A stretch of DNA of 64,000 bases from Rhizobium sp. Leaf262 (GTDB taxonomy: Bacteria > Pseudomonadota > Alphaproteobacteria > Rhizobiales > Rhizobiaceae). This document shows, piece by piece, positions 30,595 to 39,273 of this stretch; positions within the stretch are counted from its first letter, which is position 1; every line of letters starts with the position of its first letter. The stretch is from positions 122,258-186,257 of the forward strand of contig NZ_LMMM01000005.1 of assembly GCF_001422245.1 (NCBI RefSeq), written 5' to 3'. The position numbers were made by a program, and so were the translations under genes. A model generated the notes under the pieces. The model was not told the origin of the DNA, made no database searches, and was given only the letters and a program-made list of their open reading frames with translations.

Positions 30595-31782
30595 TCACAC
30601 AAACACCGGCCCCACCTGCCCCGCAAAATCCTCCTCCGTCAACTGCCCATCCAGCAACAACACCGAACCCAGCCTGCCAATCTCATCGGAAGACTTGGCC
30701 GATACGAAATTGCCCCCCGTCAACGCGGCGATGTTGGAAGACTGCGTATAACCGACATAGGGATATCCGGTGCGGGTGATGGATGCGACGCAGGAGCCTG
30801 ACGTGACCGGGCAGCCCTCAAGCTTCGGCATGAGTTCGATGGCGCGTTTGACCAGAAACGCCACCTCGCTCGCCGTCCCGTCTGAGTGAAACCAGCGCAC
30901 CGCATCGTCCAGCGTTTCCAGCCTACCCTTCTCGCTCTCGCCGCCAATCTTCAGATAAGTCTTGCCATCGGGATAAAGCACCGGCGGCAGAATATAGAAG
31001 ATGTCATCGGCGTTTTCCGCCAGCACGATGGTGGACGGCATACCCTCGAAATCGCGCTGCTTTTGCTCGTCCAGTTCGAAAAATGCAATGGTGCGGCCAG
31101 TTGCCGCCATATCAACTTTCGAGGGCAGAAGATCGGCCATATTGGTGAAGCCGCCCGCCGCAACGATCACCTTGTCCGCCGTGTATCGCCGCCTATCATG
31201 CGTCACCACCGCGACACCGGAAGCCGTGTCATCGATACTCACCACGGTCTCGCGGATCAGCGTGGCACCCTGGCTTTCGGCAATCGCGACCTGTGCTTTC
31301 ACCAGCGCGCGTGGATTGACGTAGCCGGCATTGCGCGGCTCGAACCAACCTTCGTAATCATCAGGCAAAGCAAACATCGGGAAACGCGCTTCGAGTTGCG
31401 AGGCAGCATATTCCTCGACCTCAAGTCCGAGCCGGTCCCGCGCCGCCATGGCACTATCAACATAATCGCCGCCCAGCCCTTTGCCGTTGCCGGTAAAGAG
31501 GCAACCCGCCTCGTGATAAAACCGAATGCCGCTTTTGGCTTCGATCTCGGGATAACGGGCAATCGAACGCTTCGCCAGTTCCGCCCAGACAGGATCACCA
31601 TCGAAACCGCGGGTAATGCGTGCCTCATCGTAATGGCTGGAAAAGACGCCCTTGTGGGTCTTGATATCCACTGGCTCGGCAGGCCCGATCAAGGCCACGC
31701 CATCCGTCTGCGCTGAAAGATGGCGGGCCGCTGCCGCCCCCATCATGCCTGCACCGACGACGATATATTTGAAGTCCGGCAT
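30595..31782 (-). CDS. FAD-dependent oxidoreductase (DAO family), copy 2
   Basis: A 395-residue paralogue of the preceding flavoenzyme. It shares FKYIVVGAGMMGAAAARHL at the N terminus, HYDEARITR, the RSIARYPEIE block, VIVAAGGFTNMADLLPSK and the C-terminal SAKSSDEIGRLGSVLLLDGQLTE. The two proteins align end to end, consistent with a tandem duplication followed by divergence. It presumably oxidises a small amine or amino-acid-like substrate with O2 or an electron acceptor. No transporter or regulator is adjacent to hint at the substrate. Confidence 0.88.
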   Translation of the reverse strand: MPDFKYIVVGAGMMGAAAARHLSAQTDGVALIGPAEPVDIKTHKGVFSSHYDEARITRGFDGDPVWAELAKRSIARYPEIEAKSGIRFYHEAGCLFTGNGKGLGGDYVDSAMAARDRLGLEVEEYAASQLEARFPMFALPDDYEGWFEPRNAGYVNPRALVKAQVAIAESQGATLIRETVVSIDDTASGVAVVTHDRRRYTADKVIVAAGGFTNMADLLPSKVDMAATGRTIAFFELDEQKQRDFEGMPSTIVLAENADDIFYILPPVLYPDGKTYLKIGGESEKGRLETLDDAVRWFHSDGTASEVAFLVKRAIELMPKLEGCPVTSGSCVASITRTGYPYVGYTQSSNIAALTGGNFVSAKSSDEIGRLGSVLLLDGQLTEEDFAGQVGPVFV

Positions 31783-31798
31783 TTCACGTCCCCACAGT

Positions 31799-31917
31799 CC
31801 TCATTCCTGTGCTCGTCGCAGGAATCCAGTCAACCCAAGTCCGTGGGTTGAAAAGACTTTCTACAGCCGCGCAGACGCGCGTCTACTGAATTCCGGTCGC
31901 AAGCACAGGAATGAGGC
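31799..31917. repeat. Palindromic mosaic repeat (family C), copy 1
   Basis: Outer arms CTCATTCCTGTGCT / AGCACAGGAATGAG enclose a CAACCCAAGTCC/GTGGGTTG hairpin and the shared core GCGCAGACGCGCGTCTACT. The same architecture recurs at 51901 and 55420 with different outer-arm sequence. Confidence 0.85.
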
Positions 31918-31930
31918 TGGTTGAGTGAAT

Positions 31931-32467
31931 CTAGCCTGCCAAAATCGCCTGCACCTTGCCGCAATAGCGCTTTGAAACCGGGTTCATGCGCGTGGCGCCG
32001 TGGCCAGCATTGTAACGCAGAATCGTGCTGCACACCTGCCCGCCACCAAGCTGGTGGGCGGTTGCCAGATATTGCATACCCCAGCGGATATTGGTTTCGG
32101 GATCGTAGAGCGCCTTGGTGGTGCCGCGATAGCCCATCATGCGCGCCGTAGCTGGCTTGATCTGCATGAGCCCGACTTCACCGGCGCTGCCGCGTGCCTT
32201 GGGATTGAACTTGCTTTCGACCGATATCACCGCATGAGCCAGATTGGTCGGCACGCCGTAGCGCTTGGCGTATTTGACGATGAGATCGGAGTAGTCATTC
32301 TGCAACGTGGTGGGAAGAGATTTCTCTGGAATGGGGTAGCCAGGCTTGCGGAAATAGGTTTCCAGCGACACGGTTTTGGTTTTCACTTCATCTTTGGCAA
32401 AAACAATTCCACTCTGCGCGGCCAGCATGGCAAGACAGGCCGAAACAGCAACAATGACTCTTCTCAT
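31931..32467 (-). CDS. Lytic transglycosylase (SLT domain), 178 aa
   Basis: A small periplasmic lytic transglycosylase that cleaves the MurNAc-GlcNAc bond of peptidoglycan. From the ATG at 32467 there is a signal peptide (MRRVIVAVSACLAMLAAQSGIVFA), then an SLT domain with the catalytic Glu in VISVESKFNPKA, GEVGLMQIKPATARMMG, and NIRWGMQYLATA. Cys in GGQVCSTILRYNAGHG and KRYCGK may pair. A longer in-frame start at 32539 would bury the signal peptide. It neighbours the AmpD-like amidase gene. Confidence 0.92.
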   Translation of the reverse strand: MRRVIVAVSACLAMLAAQSGIVFAKDEVKTKTVSLETYFRKPGYPIPEKSLPTTLQNDYSDLIVKYAKRYGVPTNLAHAVISVESKFNPKARGSAGEVGLMQIKPATARMMGYRGTTKALYDPETNIRWGMQYLATAHQLGGGQVCSTILRYNAGHGATRMNPVSKRYCGKVQAILAG

Positions 32468-32713
32468 TAGTATTAAGGGTCTCCGGGCATGAGGATTGCC
32501 GGGCTCTCCGTGCATAGCGGGGCCAACCGGATAGTTCATCGGAACGATCCGTCACAAGTCCTCATCATTAATATTGACGACCTTTGTTTCACATCGAAAC
32601 ATGTCGCGGTTTGGTGAGGCTTATAAAGAGGCGTAATAAGGATTTACTGTGGCAAGGCAGAAAAAACGATTATCGGATACGATTTTATCGGAACAATTTT
32701 CTGCGAAACGCGT

Positions 32714-33481
32714 TCAAACGCTTCTAAATTTCGGCAGCGCCGAGATCAGCCGGTGCAGCGTATCGATGGTGGAAAAGTCCGCGATCCCATCCACAAGAGC
32801 AGGCCGGAAATGACGCTGAAAGGCCGCCACCGCTCCCTCGGTTTTGTCGCAATAACTACCTGTTATTTCAACACCGTATCCATAAAGCGACAGCATGGAT
32901 TGCAGGGCCTCCACCGGCTGGCCGCCATCGCCGCGCTGAAAGAAACGACCGCCGCCGATCGGCGCAGGCGCGACCCAGTGGCCGACGCCGTTCTGCGACA
33001 GGATGTCCCACGGGAATTTCTCGCCCGGATCGATCTTGCGGACCGGCGCAATATCGGAGTGACCAAGCACGCGTTCCGGCGCAATGGACCACCGCTCGCC
33101 GCAATCGCGACATAATTCGATGACCGCCTGAATCTGCGCTTCAGGAAAGTCAGGCAGCCCGGCAGGATGCCCCGCATTGGCGATTTCGATGCCGATGGAG
33201 CGAGAGTTGATGTCGCTTGCGCCATCCCAAAGACTTTTGCCCGCATGCCATGCCCGACGCGCTTCCGGCACCAGCTGCATGACGCGACCATCCTCGAAAA
33301 CGAAATAGTGGCTGGAAACCTGGCTTTCGACATTACACAGCCATGATAGCGCGCTGTCGGCAGTGCCCATGCCGGTATAATGCAGAATGATCATGTCAGG
33401 CGCACCGACATCGACGCGTTCGCCATGGTTTGGCGAGGGTACCACGATGGCCCCCTTATAATCCGCGATGAAATCACTCAT
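32714..33481 (-). CDS. N-acetylmuramoyl-L-alanine amidase (AmpD-like)
   Basis: A 255-residue zinc amidase that cleaves the bond between MurNAc or anhydro-MurNAc and the stem peptide. The Amidase_2 domain (about 10-170) has the zinc ligands in ILHYTGMG and the distal VLGHSDIAPVRKIDPG, plus WHAGKSLWDG and SIGIEIANAG. A C-terminal peptidoglycan-binding domain follows (VEALQSMLSLYGYGVE, then EGAVAAFQRHFRP). No signal peptide is visible, so a role in cytoplasmic recycling like AmpD/AmiD is likely. Its start overlaps the DjlA-like gene by 4 nt. Confidence 0.93.
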   Translation of the reverse strand: MSDFIADYKGAIVVPSPNHGERVDVGAPDMIILHYTGMGTADSALSWLCNVESQVSSHYFVFEDGRVMQLVPEARRAWHAGKSLWDGASDINSRSIGIEIANAGHPAGLPDFPEAQIQAVIELCRDCGERWSIAPERVLGHSDIAPVRKIDPGEKFPWDILSQNGVGHWVAPAPIGGGRFFQRGDGGQPVEALQSMLSLYGYGVEITGSYCDKTEGAVAAFQRHFRPALVDGIADFSTIDTLHRLISALPKFRSV

Positions 33482-34218
33482 GCGACGCGGCGTTCTTTCT
33501 CGATAGCAGCGTAAGCCGCGTTGAGAGCCGCCATGCGCTCATTGGCGGCCGCATGCAGTTCCATCGGCACGCCGCGCGCAATCAGCTTGTCGGGATGATG
33601 CTCCGCCACCAGCGAGCGATAACGCTTGCGAATATCCATGAAGTCATCGGCAGGCGAAACGCCAAGCACGCGATAAGGGTCGCGACCGTCCATATGTACG
33701 TGCCGCGCCATGATCATCTCGAAATGGTCTTCGGTGATTCTGAAAATCTCGGCGATGCGTCCCAGAAACGCCAGTTCGCGCTCATGAATAAGGCCATCCG
33801 CCTTTGCGATGTGGAACAAACCGTCGATGACGCTTTCCAGCATTTCGCAATTCTGATCACCGGAACCGCAAAGGCCGGCAAGCCGCTCAGCATAGGCCTC
33901 GTAACCGGCAACGTCCTGACGCGCCAAATTATAGAGCCGCGCGACGTTTCTGGCTTCTTCCTCGGGAAAGTCGAAAATCTGACGAAACGCCTTCACTTCG
34001 GCATCGTTGACCATGCCATCGGCCTTGGCCATCTTTGCAGACAGCGCGATGATCGCAACAGAGAAGGAAACCTGACGGCGTGTTTCCGGGTCGCCCTCGA
34101 ACACGGTTCGCACCGCCTCTATCACACGCCCGAGCACATTGCCTGCCGCATCGCCGATCGCGCCGAGCAGCCGTTCCCACAGCGATGAAAGTTGCAAACA
34201 GGCGAAATCGTACATCAT
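33478..34218 (-). CDS. DjlA-like J-domain protein (TerB + DnaJ)
   Basis: A co-chaperone with an N-terminal TerB-like region (about 40-150; VAIIALSAKMAKADGMVNDAE, GLFHIAKADGLIHERE) and a C-terminal J domain. The J domain has the HPD motif in RYRSLVAEHHPDKLIARG, which stimulates a DnaK ATPase. Three starts are possible; the tandem ATGs at 34218 and 34215 follow GGAGG, and a longer frame begins at 34260. No clear membrane span, unlike E. coli DjlA. It is coupled to the amidase gene, suggesting co-expression. Confidence 0.85.
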   Translation of the reverse strand: MMYDFACLQLSSLWERLLGAIGDAAGNVLGRVIEAVRTVFEGDPETRRQVSFSVAIIALSAKMAKADGMVNDAEVKAFRQIFDFPEEEARNVARLYNLARQDVAGYEAYAERLAGLCGSGDQNCEMLESVIDGLFHIAKADGLIHERELAFLGRIAEIFRITEDHFEMIMARHVHMDGRDPYRVLGVSPADDFMDIRKRYRSLVAEHHPDKLIARGVPMELHAAANERMAALNAAYAAIEKERRVA

Positions 34219-34527
34219 GCCTCCAAGCATACGGCCCGATTTGCTGAATGCAATATGCATAACGGTCGCATGTCATTAACTTTTATTCATCTTGAGATCA
34301 CATCGGCTCGTACCGATTCCCATTACGTCGCCGAATGCAAAGCGGTTTTCCACAGGCGGAGATAACGGTCGAGAACACGATGCCAATTGAAACGATTATA
34401 TCGGCTAACTCCTTCAATCGCTTTGAAATTTGGCCATTTTCTTGAGAAATTCACTTTACATGCCACAATCTGTCACGCATCCATTTGCCACACGACATCT
34501 TTGGAACGAACACGAAGGAGTGCCACG

Positions 34528-35739
34528 ATGGCCAAACATAAAGTCGCAATGTTGACCGCAGGCGGTCTCGCACCCTGCCTCTCCTCTGCCGTGGGTGGCC
34601 TGATCGAACGCTACAGCGACATCGCGCCAGACATCGACATCGTGGCCTATCGCTCCGGCTATCAGGGCGTTCTTCTGGGCGACAGCGTCGCCATTACAAA
34701 AGACATGCGCGAAAAGGCGCACCTTCTGCACCGCTATGGCGGCTCACCCATCGGCAACAGCCGCGTAAAGCTGACCAACGCCGCAGACTGCGCGAAGCGC
34801 GGCCTCGTCAAGGAAGGCGAAAATCCCCTCGCAGTGGCTGCAGATCGCCTTGCCAAGGATGGCGTCACCATTCTCCACACCATCGGTGGCGATGACACCA
34901 ACACAACGGCAGCAGATCTTGCCGCCTATCTCGGCGCCAACGGCTATAACCTCACGGTCGTCGGCCTGCCAAAGACGGTCGATAATGACGTCGTGCCGAT
35001 CAAACAATCGCTGGGCGCATGGACAGCCGCCGAAGTCGGCGCGAATTTCTTCGACAATGTCAGCAATGAGCAGAGTGCCGCTCCCAAAACCTTCGTCATC
35101 CACGAAGTCATGGGCCGCCACTGCGGCTGGCTGACGGCGGCCACGGCCCGCGCTTACATCCAGAAGACCAAGGGCAATGAATATGTCGAGGGCCTTCTGA
35201 TGGGCGAGCAGCTGAAGGGCATCGATGGCCTCTACCTGCCGGAAATGGCATTTGACATTCAGGCCGAGGCGGAGCGCCTGAAGAAGATCATGGAAAAGAC
35301 CGGCTTCGTCACCCTCTTCGTGTCGGAAGGTGCGGGCCTCGATTCCATCGTTGCCGAGCGTGAAGCCGCAGGCGACACCGTCAAGCGCGATGCCTTCGGC
35401 CACGTCAAGATCGACACGATCAATGTCGGCGGCTGGTTCCAGAAGCAGTTCGCAAGCCTCATCGGTGCAGAACGCACCATGGTGCAGAAATCAGGCTACT
35501 ACGCCCGCTCCGCCCCGGCCAATGGCGAAGACCTTCGCCTCATTCAGGGCATGGTCGATCTGGCGGTAGAAAGCGCTCTCAACAAGGTCTCCGGCGTCAC
35601 AGGTCATGACGAGGATCAGGGCGGCAAGCTGCGCACCATCGAATTCCCGCGCATCAAGGGCGGCAAGCACTTCGATTTGTCGGCAAAGTGGTTCGGCGAG
35701 GTCATGGACCACATCGGGCAGCCATACAAGGCGGCATGA
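34528..35739 (+). CDS. pfp: PPi-dependent phosphofructokinase
   Basis: Catalyses reversible phosphorylation of fructose 6-phosphate with pyrophosphate in glycolysis/gluconeogenesis. The 403-residue product starts at ATG 34528 after AAGGAG. It has the PFK fold motifs AMLTAGGLAPCLSSAVGG, the TIGGDDTNTTA loop and GLPKTVDNDV. The second Asp in GGDDT, where ATP-dependent enzymes have Gly, is the known mark of PPi use. The 309-nt gap to the divergent DjlA-like gene should contain both promoters; no strong consensus was seen there. Confidence 0.94.
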   Translation: MAKHKVAMLTAGGLAPCLSSAVGGLIERYSDIAPDIDIVAYRSGYQGVLLGDSVAITKDMREKAHLLHRYGGSPIGNSRVKLTNAADCAKRGLVKEGENPLAVAADRLAKDGVTILHTIGGDDTNTTAADLAAYLGANGYNLTVVGLPKTVDNDVVPIKQSLGAWTAAEVGANFFDNVSNEQSAAPKTFVIHEVMGRHCGWLTAATARAYIQKTKGNEYVEGLLMGEQLKGIDGLYLPEMAFDIQAEAERLKKIMEKTGFVTLFVSEGAGLDSIVAEREAAGDTVKRDAFGHVKIDTINVGGWFQKQFASLIGAERTMVQKSGYYARSAPANGEDLRLIQGMVDLAVESALNKVSGVTGHDEDQGGKLRTIEFPRIKGGKHFDLSAKWFGEVMDHIGQPYKAA

Positions 35740-35827
35740 TCACGACGCGCAAAGCTTCCTTAAGCCGTATTATGCGCCTAAGCTAAAAAACTGTGGCGCA
35801 AACACACCGCTCCGAACCTTATCGGTC

Positions 35828-35863
35828 ATCGGCCTAGAAATCCGTTTCGGTTTCTGGGCCGAT
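35828..35863 (+). terminator. Hairpin between pfp and the LysE-like gene
   Basis: ATCGGCC-TAGAAA pairs with TTTCTG-GGCCGAT around a 10-nt loop. There is no T tract, so this may be a weak or factor-dependent terminator. Confidence 0.45.
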
Positions 35864-35912
35864 GCTGTAGTCTGAAAGAAAATGACGTCGGGGAGGGCAA
35901 GGAGGAAAGCAT

Positions 35913-36548
35913 ATGTCCGCACAAGTCTGGCTGATCTTTTGCACAGCCTGTGTGATTCTGTTCGCATTACCCTCGCCCATCTCCTTCAAAGTCGCGAGCT
36001 ACGCTTCCATTCGTGGCAAAGTTGCGCTCATTGCCGCCGTCACAGGCGCAACCCTTGGCGTCGTCACCACGGTCACGGCAGCGTCCATCATTGTCGCTGG
36101 CGCAGAATTTCTTCCCTCTCCCGTCCTTTCTATCGTGCAATGGACCGGCACTGCATGGCTGATGCTGTTCAGCCTCTGGACCATTGCAACGCCTGCCGCG
36201 CGTGAAGCCAATGCGGATAACGACAATCTGCGCGGAAAAAGCTTCGGAACCACCTTTACTGATTGCTTTGTGCTGGCGGCGCTTCGCCTGCGTTATTTCG
36301 GCTTCTTCGTCGCGTTTCTGGTCCAGTTCGTCAACGGCACCCGCGATGTCGTTGAAATGGTATCACAAATGCAGGCCGTGGTGTTGCTGGTTGCCTTCGT
36401 GTGCCTTCTCGCCCAAGCCTGTTTTGCGCGCTTCACCATCCGCTCGGTGCGGCGCATGTCTGCAACAAAAAAGCTGAAAAACCCCAGAAGAACCCACTTC
36501 ATCGCCGGTCGCGCCGTCACTGCCGGATACCGTCGAATCGCTGCCTGA
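35913..36548 (+). CDS. LysE-like membrane protein, divergent motif
   Basis: A 211-residue protein with about six hydrophobic spans arranged as in LysE/RhtB exporters. The family PGPD motif is replaced by PSPISFKVASYASIRGKVA, so the translocation signature is altered. The C terminus is highly basic (RRMSATKKLKNPRRTHF, then GYRRIAA). It may be a diverged exporter or a repurposed membrane protein. The gene stands alone between pfp and an SLT lipoprotein. Confidence 0.7.
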   Translation: MSAQVWLIFCTACVILFALPSPISFKVASYASIRGKVALIAAVTGATLGVVTTVTAASIIVAGAEFLPSPVLSIVQWTGTAWLMLFSLWTIATPAAREANADNDNLRGKSFGTTFTDCFVLAALRLRYFGFFVAFLVQFVNGTRDVVEMVSQMQAVVLLVAFVCLLAQACFARFTIRSVRRMSATKKLKNPRRTHFIAGRAVTAGYRRIAA

Positions 36549-36669
36549 AGCCTGGGTAAAAGTCGCGTCTTGCCGGAATCCTTACGATAGGTTAATGATC
36601 GCTGGATAGGGACTGCCTGCTTCGCTTGAACGGCGGTATCGAAAGACAGGCGCACTCAAAGGCGGCAGC

Positions 36670-37728
36670 ATGAAAATTTCAGGCAATTTTCGTCGAAAAT
36701 CGGCGCTTCTTCTGTCGTCAACCGTCTGCGTTGCGTTGACCTTGGCAGGATGCACAAGCGTCGAAGTGGCATCGAAAAGTGACGCCGTCCAACCGAAAAT
36801 TGCCGCAACCACACCAACATCAGCTGCCCCCACCACACCCGGCACCCCCGCCGAAGCGCAGACACAACAGACGGCAGCAGCCACGACGGCCACACCGGCT
36901 GGCACAACCGCCGCTCCTGTCGAGGTCGCAGCCAACACCGCAACGGAATCGCTTCCCACGGCAGCAGCCGTCAAAGGCGGGCGCGTAGCACTTCCTCCCG
37001 CGTCCGAAATCGCAGCTGCTGCTGCAGCCATCGACGCACAAATCCAGCCGCATGCCGAAACGACGCAGGTCGCGCTGGCAGCACCTGCGGCGGCAACGCC
37101 TGCAACGACCGCTGTCATGCATCAGGCAAACAACGCAGCCCTTCCGCAGGTCGTCGCATTGAAGGGTGGCTTTCCGCCCGCACCCGGCGCGCCGGGCACA
37201 CCCTCTGCCGCAGCCATTCCTCTGACCGAAGACATGATGAAGCAGCAAAGCGTCGTTCCGGTACCTAAGCCGCAGGGCGCGATGCTCGCCTATGCCTCGG
37301 CTCCGCAAAATGCAGCGTTGGCCGCCATCAGCACGCGTGAAAGCCTCACGACTGCGCCCGATGCCCCAACAATGATGGGTCGCCAGCAGCTCAGTGGCCT
37401 CATCACCAAATATGCCACCATGTATGACGTTCCCGAAGACCTGGTACACCGTGTGGTCATGCGCGAAAGCCGCTACAATCCCAGGGCCATCAATGGCGGC
37501 CATTTCGGCCTCATGCAGATCAAACACGCCACGGCCCGCTCCATGGGCTTCGATGGCCCCGCTTCCGGCCTGTTCGACGCGGAAACCAACCTGAAATACG
37601 CAGTGAAGTACCTGCGCGGCGCATGGCTGGTGGCCGATAATGATCGTGATAACGCGGTGCGGCTGTATGCCCGTGGGTATTACTACGATGCCAAGCGCAA
37701 GGGCATGCTGCACGTGTTGCGGAAGTAA
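36670..37728 (+). CDS. Lytic transglycosylase lipoprotein with Ala/Pro/Thr linker
   Basis: A 352-residue precursor with a signal peptide ending in a lipobox (TLAGC, Cys about 28). About 200 residues rich in Ala, Thr and Pro follow, likely a flexible tether. A C-terminal SLT domain has the catalytic Glu in VVMRESRYNPRAI, HFGLMQIKHATARSMGF and YAVKYLRGAW. It would be anchored in a membrane and cleave peptidoglycan from a distance. The RGYYYDAKRKG ending is shared with a subset of rhizobial SLT proteins. It is monocistronic as far as visible. Confidence 0.9.
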   Translation: MKISGNFRRKSALLLSSTVCVALTLAGCTSVEVASKSDAVQPKIAATTPTSAAPTTPGTPAEAQTQQTAAATTATPAGTTAAPVEVAANTATESLPTAAAVKGGRVALPPASEIAAAAAAIDAQIQPHAETTQVALAAPAAATPATTAVMHQANNAALPQVVALKGGFPPAPGAPGTPSAAAIPLTEDMMKQQSVVPVPKPQGAMLAYASAPQNAALAAISTRESLTTAPDAPTMMGRQQLSGLITKYATMYDVPEDLVHRVVMRESRYNPRAINGGHFGLMQIKHATARSMGFDGPASGLFDAETNLKYAVKYLRGAWLVADNDRDNAVRLYARGYYYDAKRKGMLHVLRK

Positions 37729-37758
37729 GTCTTTCCAAACGTTTCAAGTTTGAATGCG

Positions 37759-37932
37759 GGGCCTACCCACCCTCTGCCCTGCCGGGCATCTCCCCCTCAA
37801 GGAGGGAGATCGGTTAGACGCGCGCACCCAACTCTATCCGCAGCCTTTAAGATGATCGAGACCTAGCCACGAGTCGATCTCCCCACCTGTGGGGGAGATG
37901 GTCGGCAGACCAGAGGGGGGTGAGCCAAGCCC
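37759..37932. repeat. RIME-like palindromic element (family A), copy 1
   Basis: Left arm with CTCTGCCCTGCCGGGCATCT and right arm with GGTCGGCAGACCAGAGGGGG pair imperfectly across about 60 nt of centre. Inner hairpin ends GGAGGGAGATCGG / GATCTCCCCACCTGT are shared with copies at 39966 and 56426. Confidence 0.85.
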
Positions 37933-37959
37933 ACCACCGCTCAATGCAGCATCCCCACC

Positions 37960-37977
37960 CCGTCATCAAACTGTTGC
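37960..37977 (+). promoter_or_regulatory. Candidate Pho box upstream of btaA
   Basis: CCGTCATCAAACTGTTGC matches the Pho box CTGTCAT-AAAT-CTGTCAC at 13 of 18 positions, with both 7-mers recognisable. It is 46 nt upstream of the btaA start. PhoB control of betaine lipid synthesis is known in Sinorhizobium; here it is inferred. Confidence 0.45.
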
Positions 37978-38022
37978 GTCTCACCGCTAAACGCCTCTCA
38001 ACCGAATGAGAGGTGGAATCAG

Positions 38023-39273
38023 ATGACGAGTGTCGCGCCGAAAACCGGTTTCAGCAAAAACGTAAAACTCAAAACAGCACTGCTTCAGCACAAGGCCCTG
38101 TCCACCAGCGGTCTGTCGGAGCGCCTATTCGGCGTTTTGTTTTCCGGTCTCGTCTACCCGCAGATATGGGAAGACCCTGACGTCGACATGCACGCCATGG
38201 AACTGCGCGAAGGCCACAGCATCGTCACCATCGGCTCGGGTGGATGCAACGTGCTCGCCTACCTGTCGCGCAATCCGTCGCGCATCGATGTGGTGGATCT
38301 CAACCCGCACCATATCGCGCTCAACAAGCTGAAACTGGCCGCCTTCCGCCATCTGCCTGCGCATGGGGATGTCGTGCGCCAGTTCGGCGTGGCAAATGTC
38401 CGTTCCAACAGCGATGGCTATGACCGCTTCATCGCGCCGCATCTGGATGCGCAAACCCGCGCATACTGGTCGAAGCGCACACTGAGCGGTCGCCGCCGTA
38501 TCTCCGTTTTCGATCGCAATATCTATCGCACGGGACTTCTGGGTCGTTTCATCGGCGCAGGTCACGTCCTGGCTCGCCTGCACGGCGTTGATTTGCGTGG
38601 TATGGCCAATGCGCGCTCGATGGACGAACAACGCCGGTTCTTTGACGAGAAGGTCGCCCCCCTCTTCGACAAGCCTGTTATCCGCTGGCTGACGAAGCGC
38701 AAGAGCTCGCTGTTCGGGCTGGGCATCCCGCCGCGCCAGTATGACGAACTTGCCAGCCTCTCGGACGGCAATACGATTGCGCCGGTCCTGCGCGCTCGCC
38801 TTGAAAAACTGGCCTGCGATTTTCCATTGAAGGACAATTATTTCGCCTGGCAGGCTTTCGCGCGACGGTATCCACAGTCGCAGGAAGGCGCCCTGCCCGA
38901 CTATCTGCGTCAGGACTATTATGATGCCATTCGCAACAACGCGTCGCGGGTCAACGTCCACCACGCCACCTTCACCGAATTGCTTGCCTCCAAGCCTGCT
39001 TCCTCGGTCGACCGCTACGTGCTGCTGGACGCACAGGACTGGATGAGCGATGCGCAGATCAACGAGCTATGGTCGCAGATCAGCCGCACGGCGGCGGCAG
39101 ATGCCCGCGTGATCTTCCGAACCGCTGCTGAAAGAAGCGTGATCGAAGGGCGCCTGTCGCCGGATATCCGCGCACAATGGTCCTATCTCGCCGAACGTTC
39201 TCAGGAACTCAACGCACGTGACCGCTCTGCCATCTACGGCGGCTTCCATATCTACCAGAGGACATCAGCATGA
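38023..39273 (+). CDS. btaA: SAM:diacylglycerol 3-amino-3-carboxypropyltransferase BtaA
   Basis: BtaA moves the aminocarboxypropyl group of SAM onto diacylglycerol, the first step of the betaine lipid DGTS that can replace phospholipids under phosphate shortage. The 416-residue product has the family start region GLVYPQIWEDPDVDMHAM, the SAM-site SIVTIGSGGCNVLAYL and VDLNPHHIALNKLKL, and VLLDAQDWMSDAQINELW near the C terminus. It overlaps btaB by 4 nt. Length and gene pair match known rhizobial and Rhodobacter loci. Confidence 0.94.
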   Translation: MTSVAPKTGFSKNVKLKTALLQHKALSTSGLSERLFGVLFSGLVYPQIWEDPDVDMHAMELREGHSIVTIGSGGCNVLAYLSRNPSRIDVVDLNPHHIALNKLKLAAFRHLPAHGDVVRQFGVANVRSNSDGYDRFIAPHLDAQTRAYWSKRTLSGRRRISVFDRNIYRTGLLGRFIGAGHVLARLHGVDLRGMANARSMDEQRRFFDEKVAPLFDKPVIRWLTKRKSSLFGLGIPPRQYDELASLSDGNTIAPVLRARLEKLACDFPLKDNYFAWQAFARRYPQSQEGALPDYLRQDYYDAIRNNASRVNVHHATFTELLASKPASSVDRYVLLDAQDWMSDAQINELWSQISRTAAADARVIFRTAAERSVIEGRLSPDIRAQWSYLAERSQELNARDRSAIYGGFHIYQRTSA

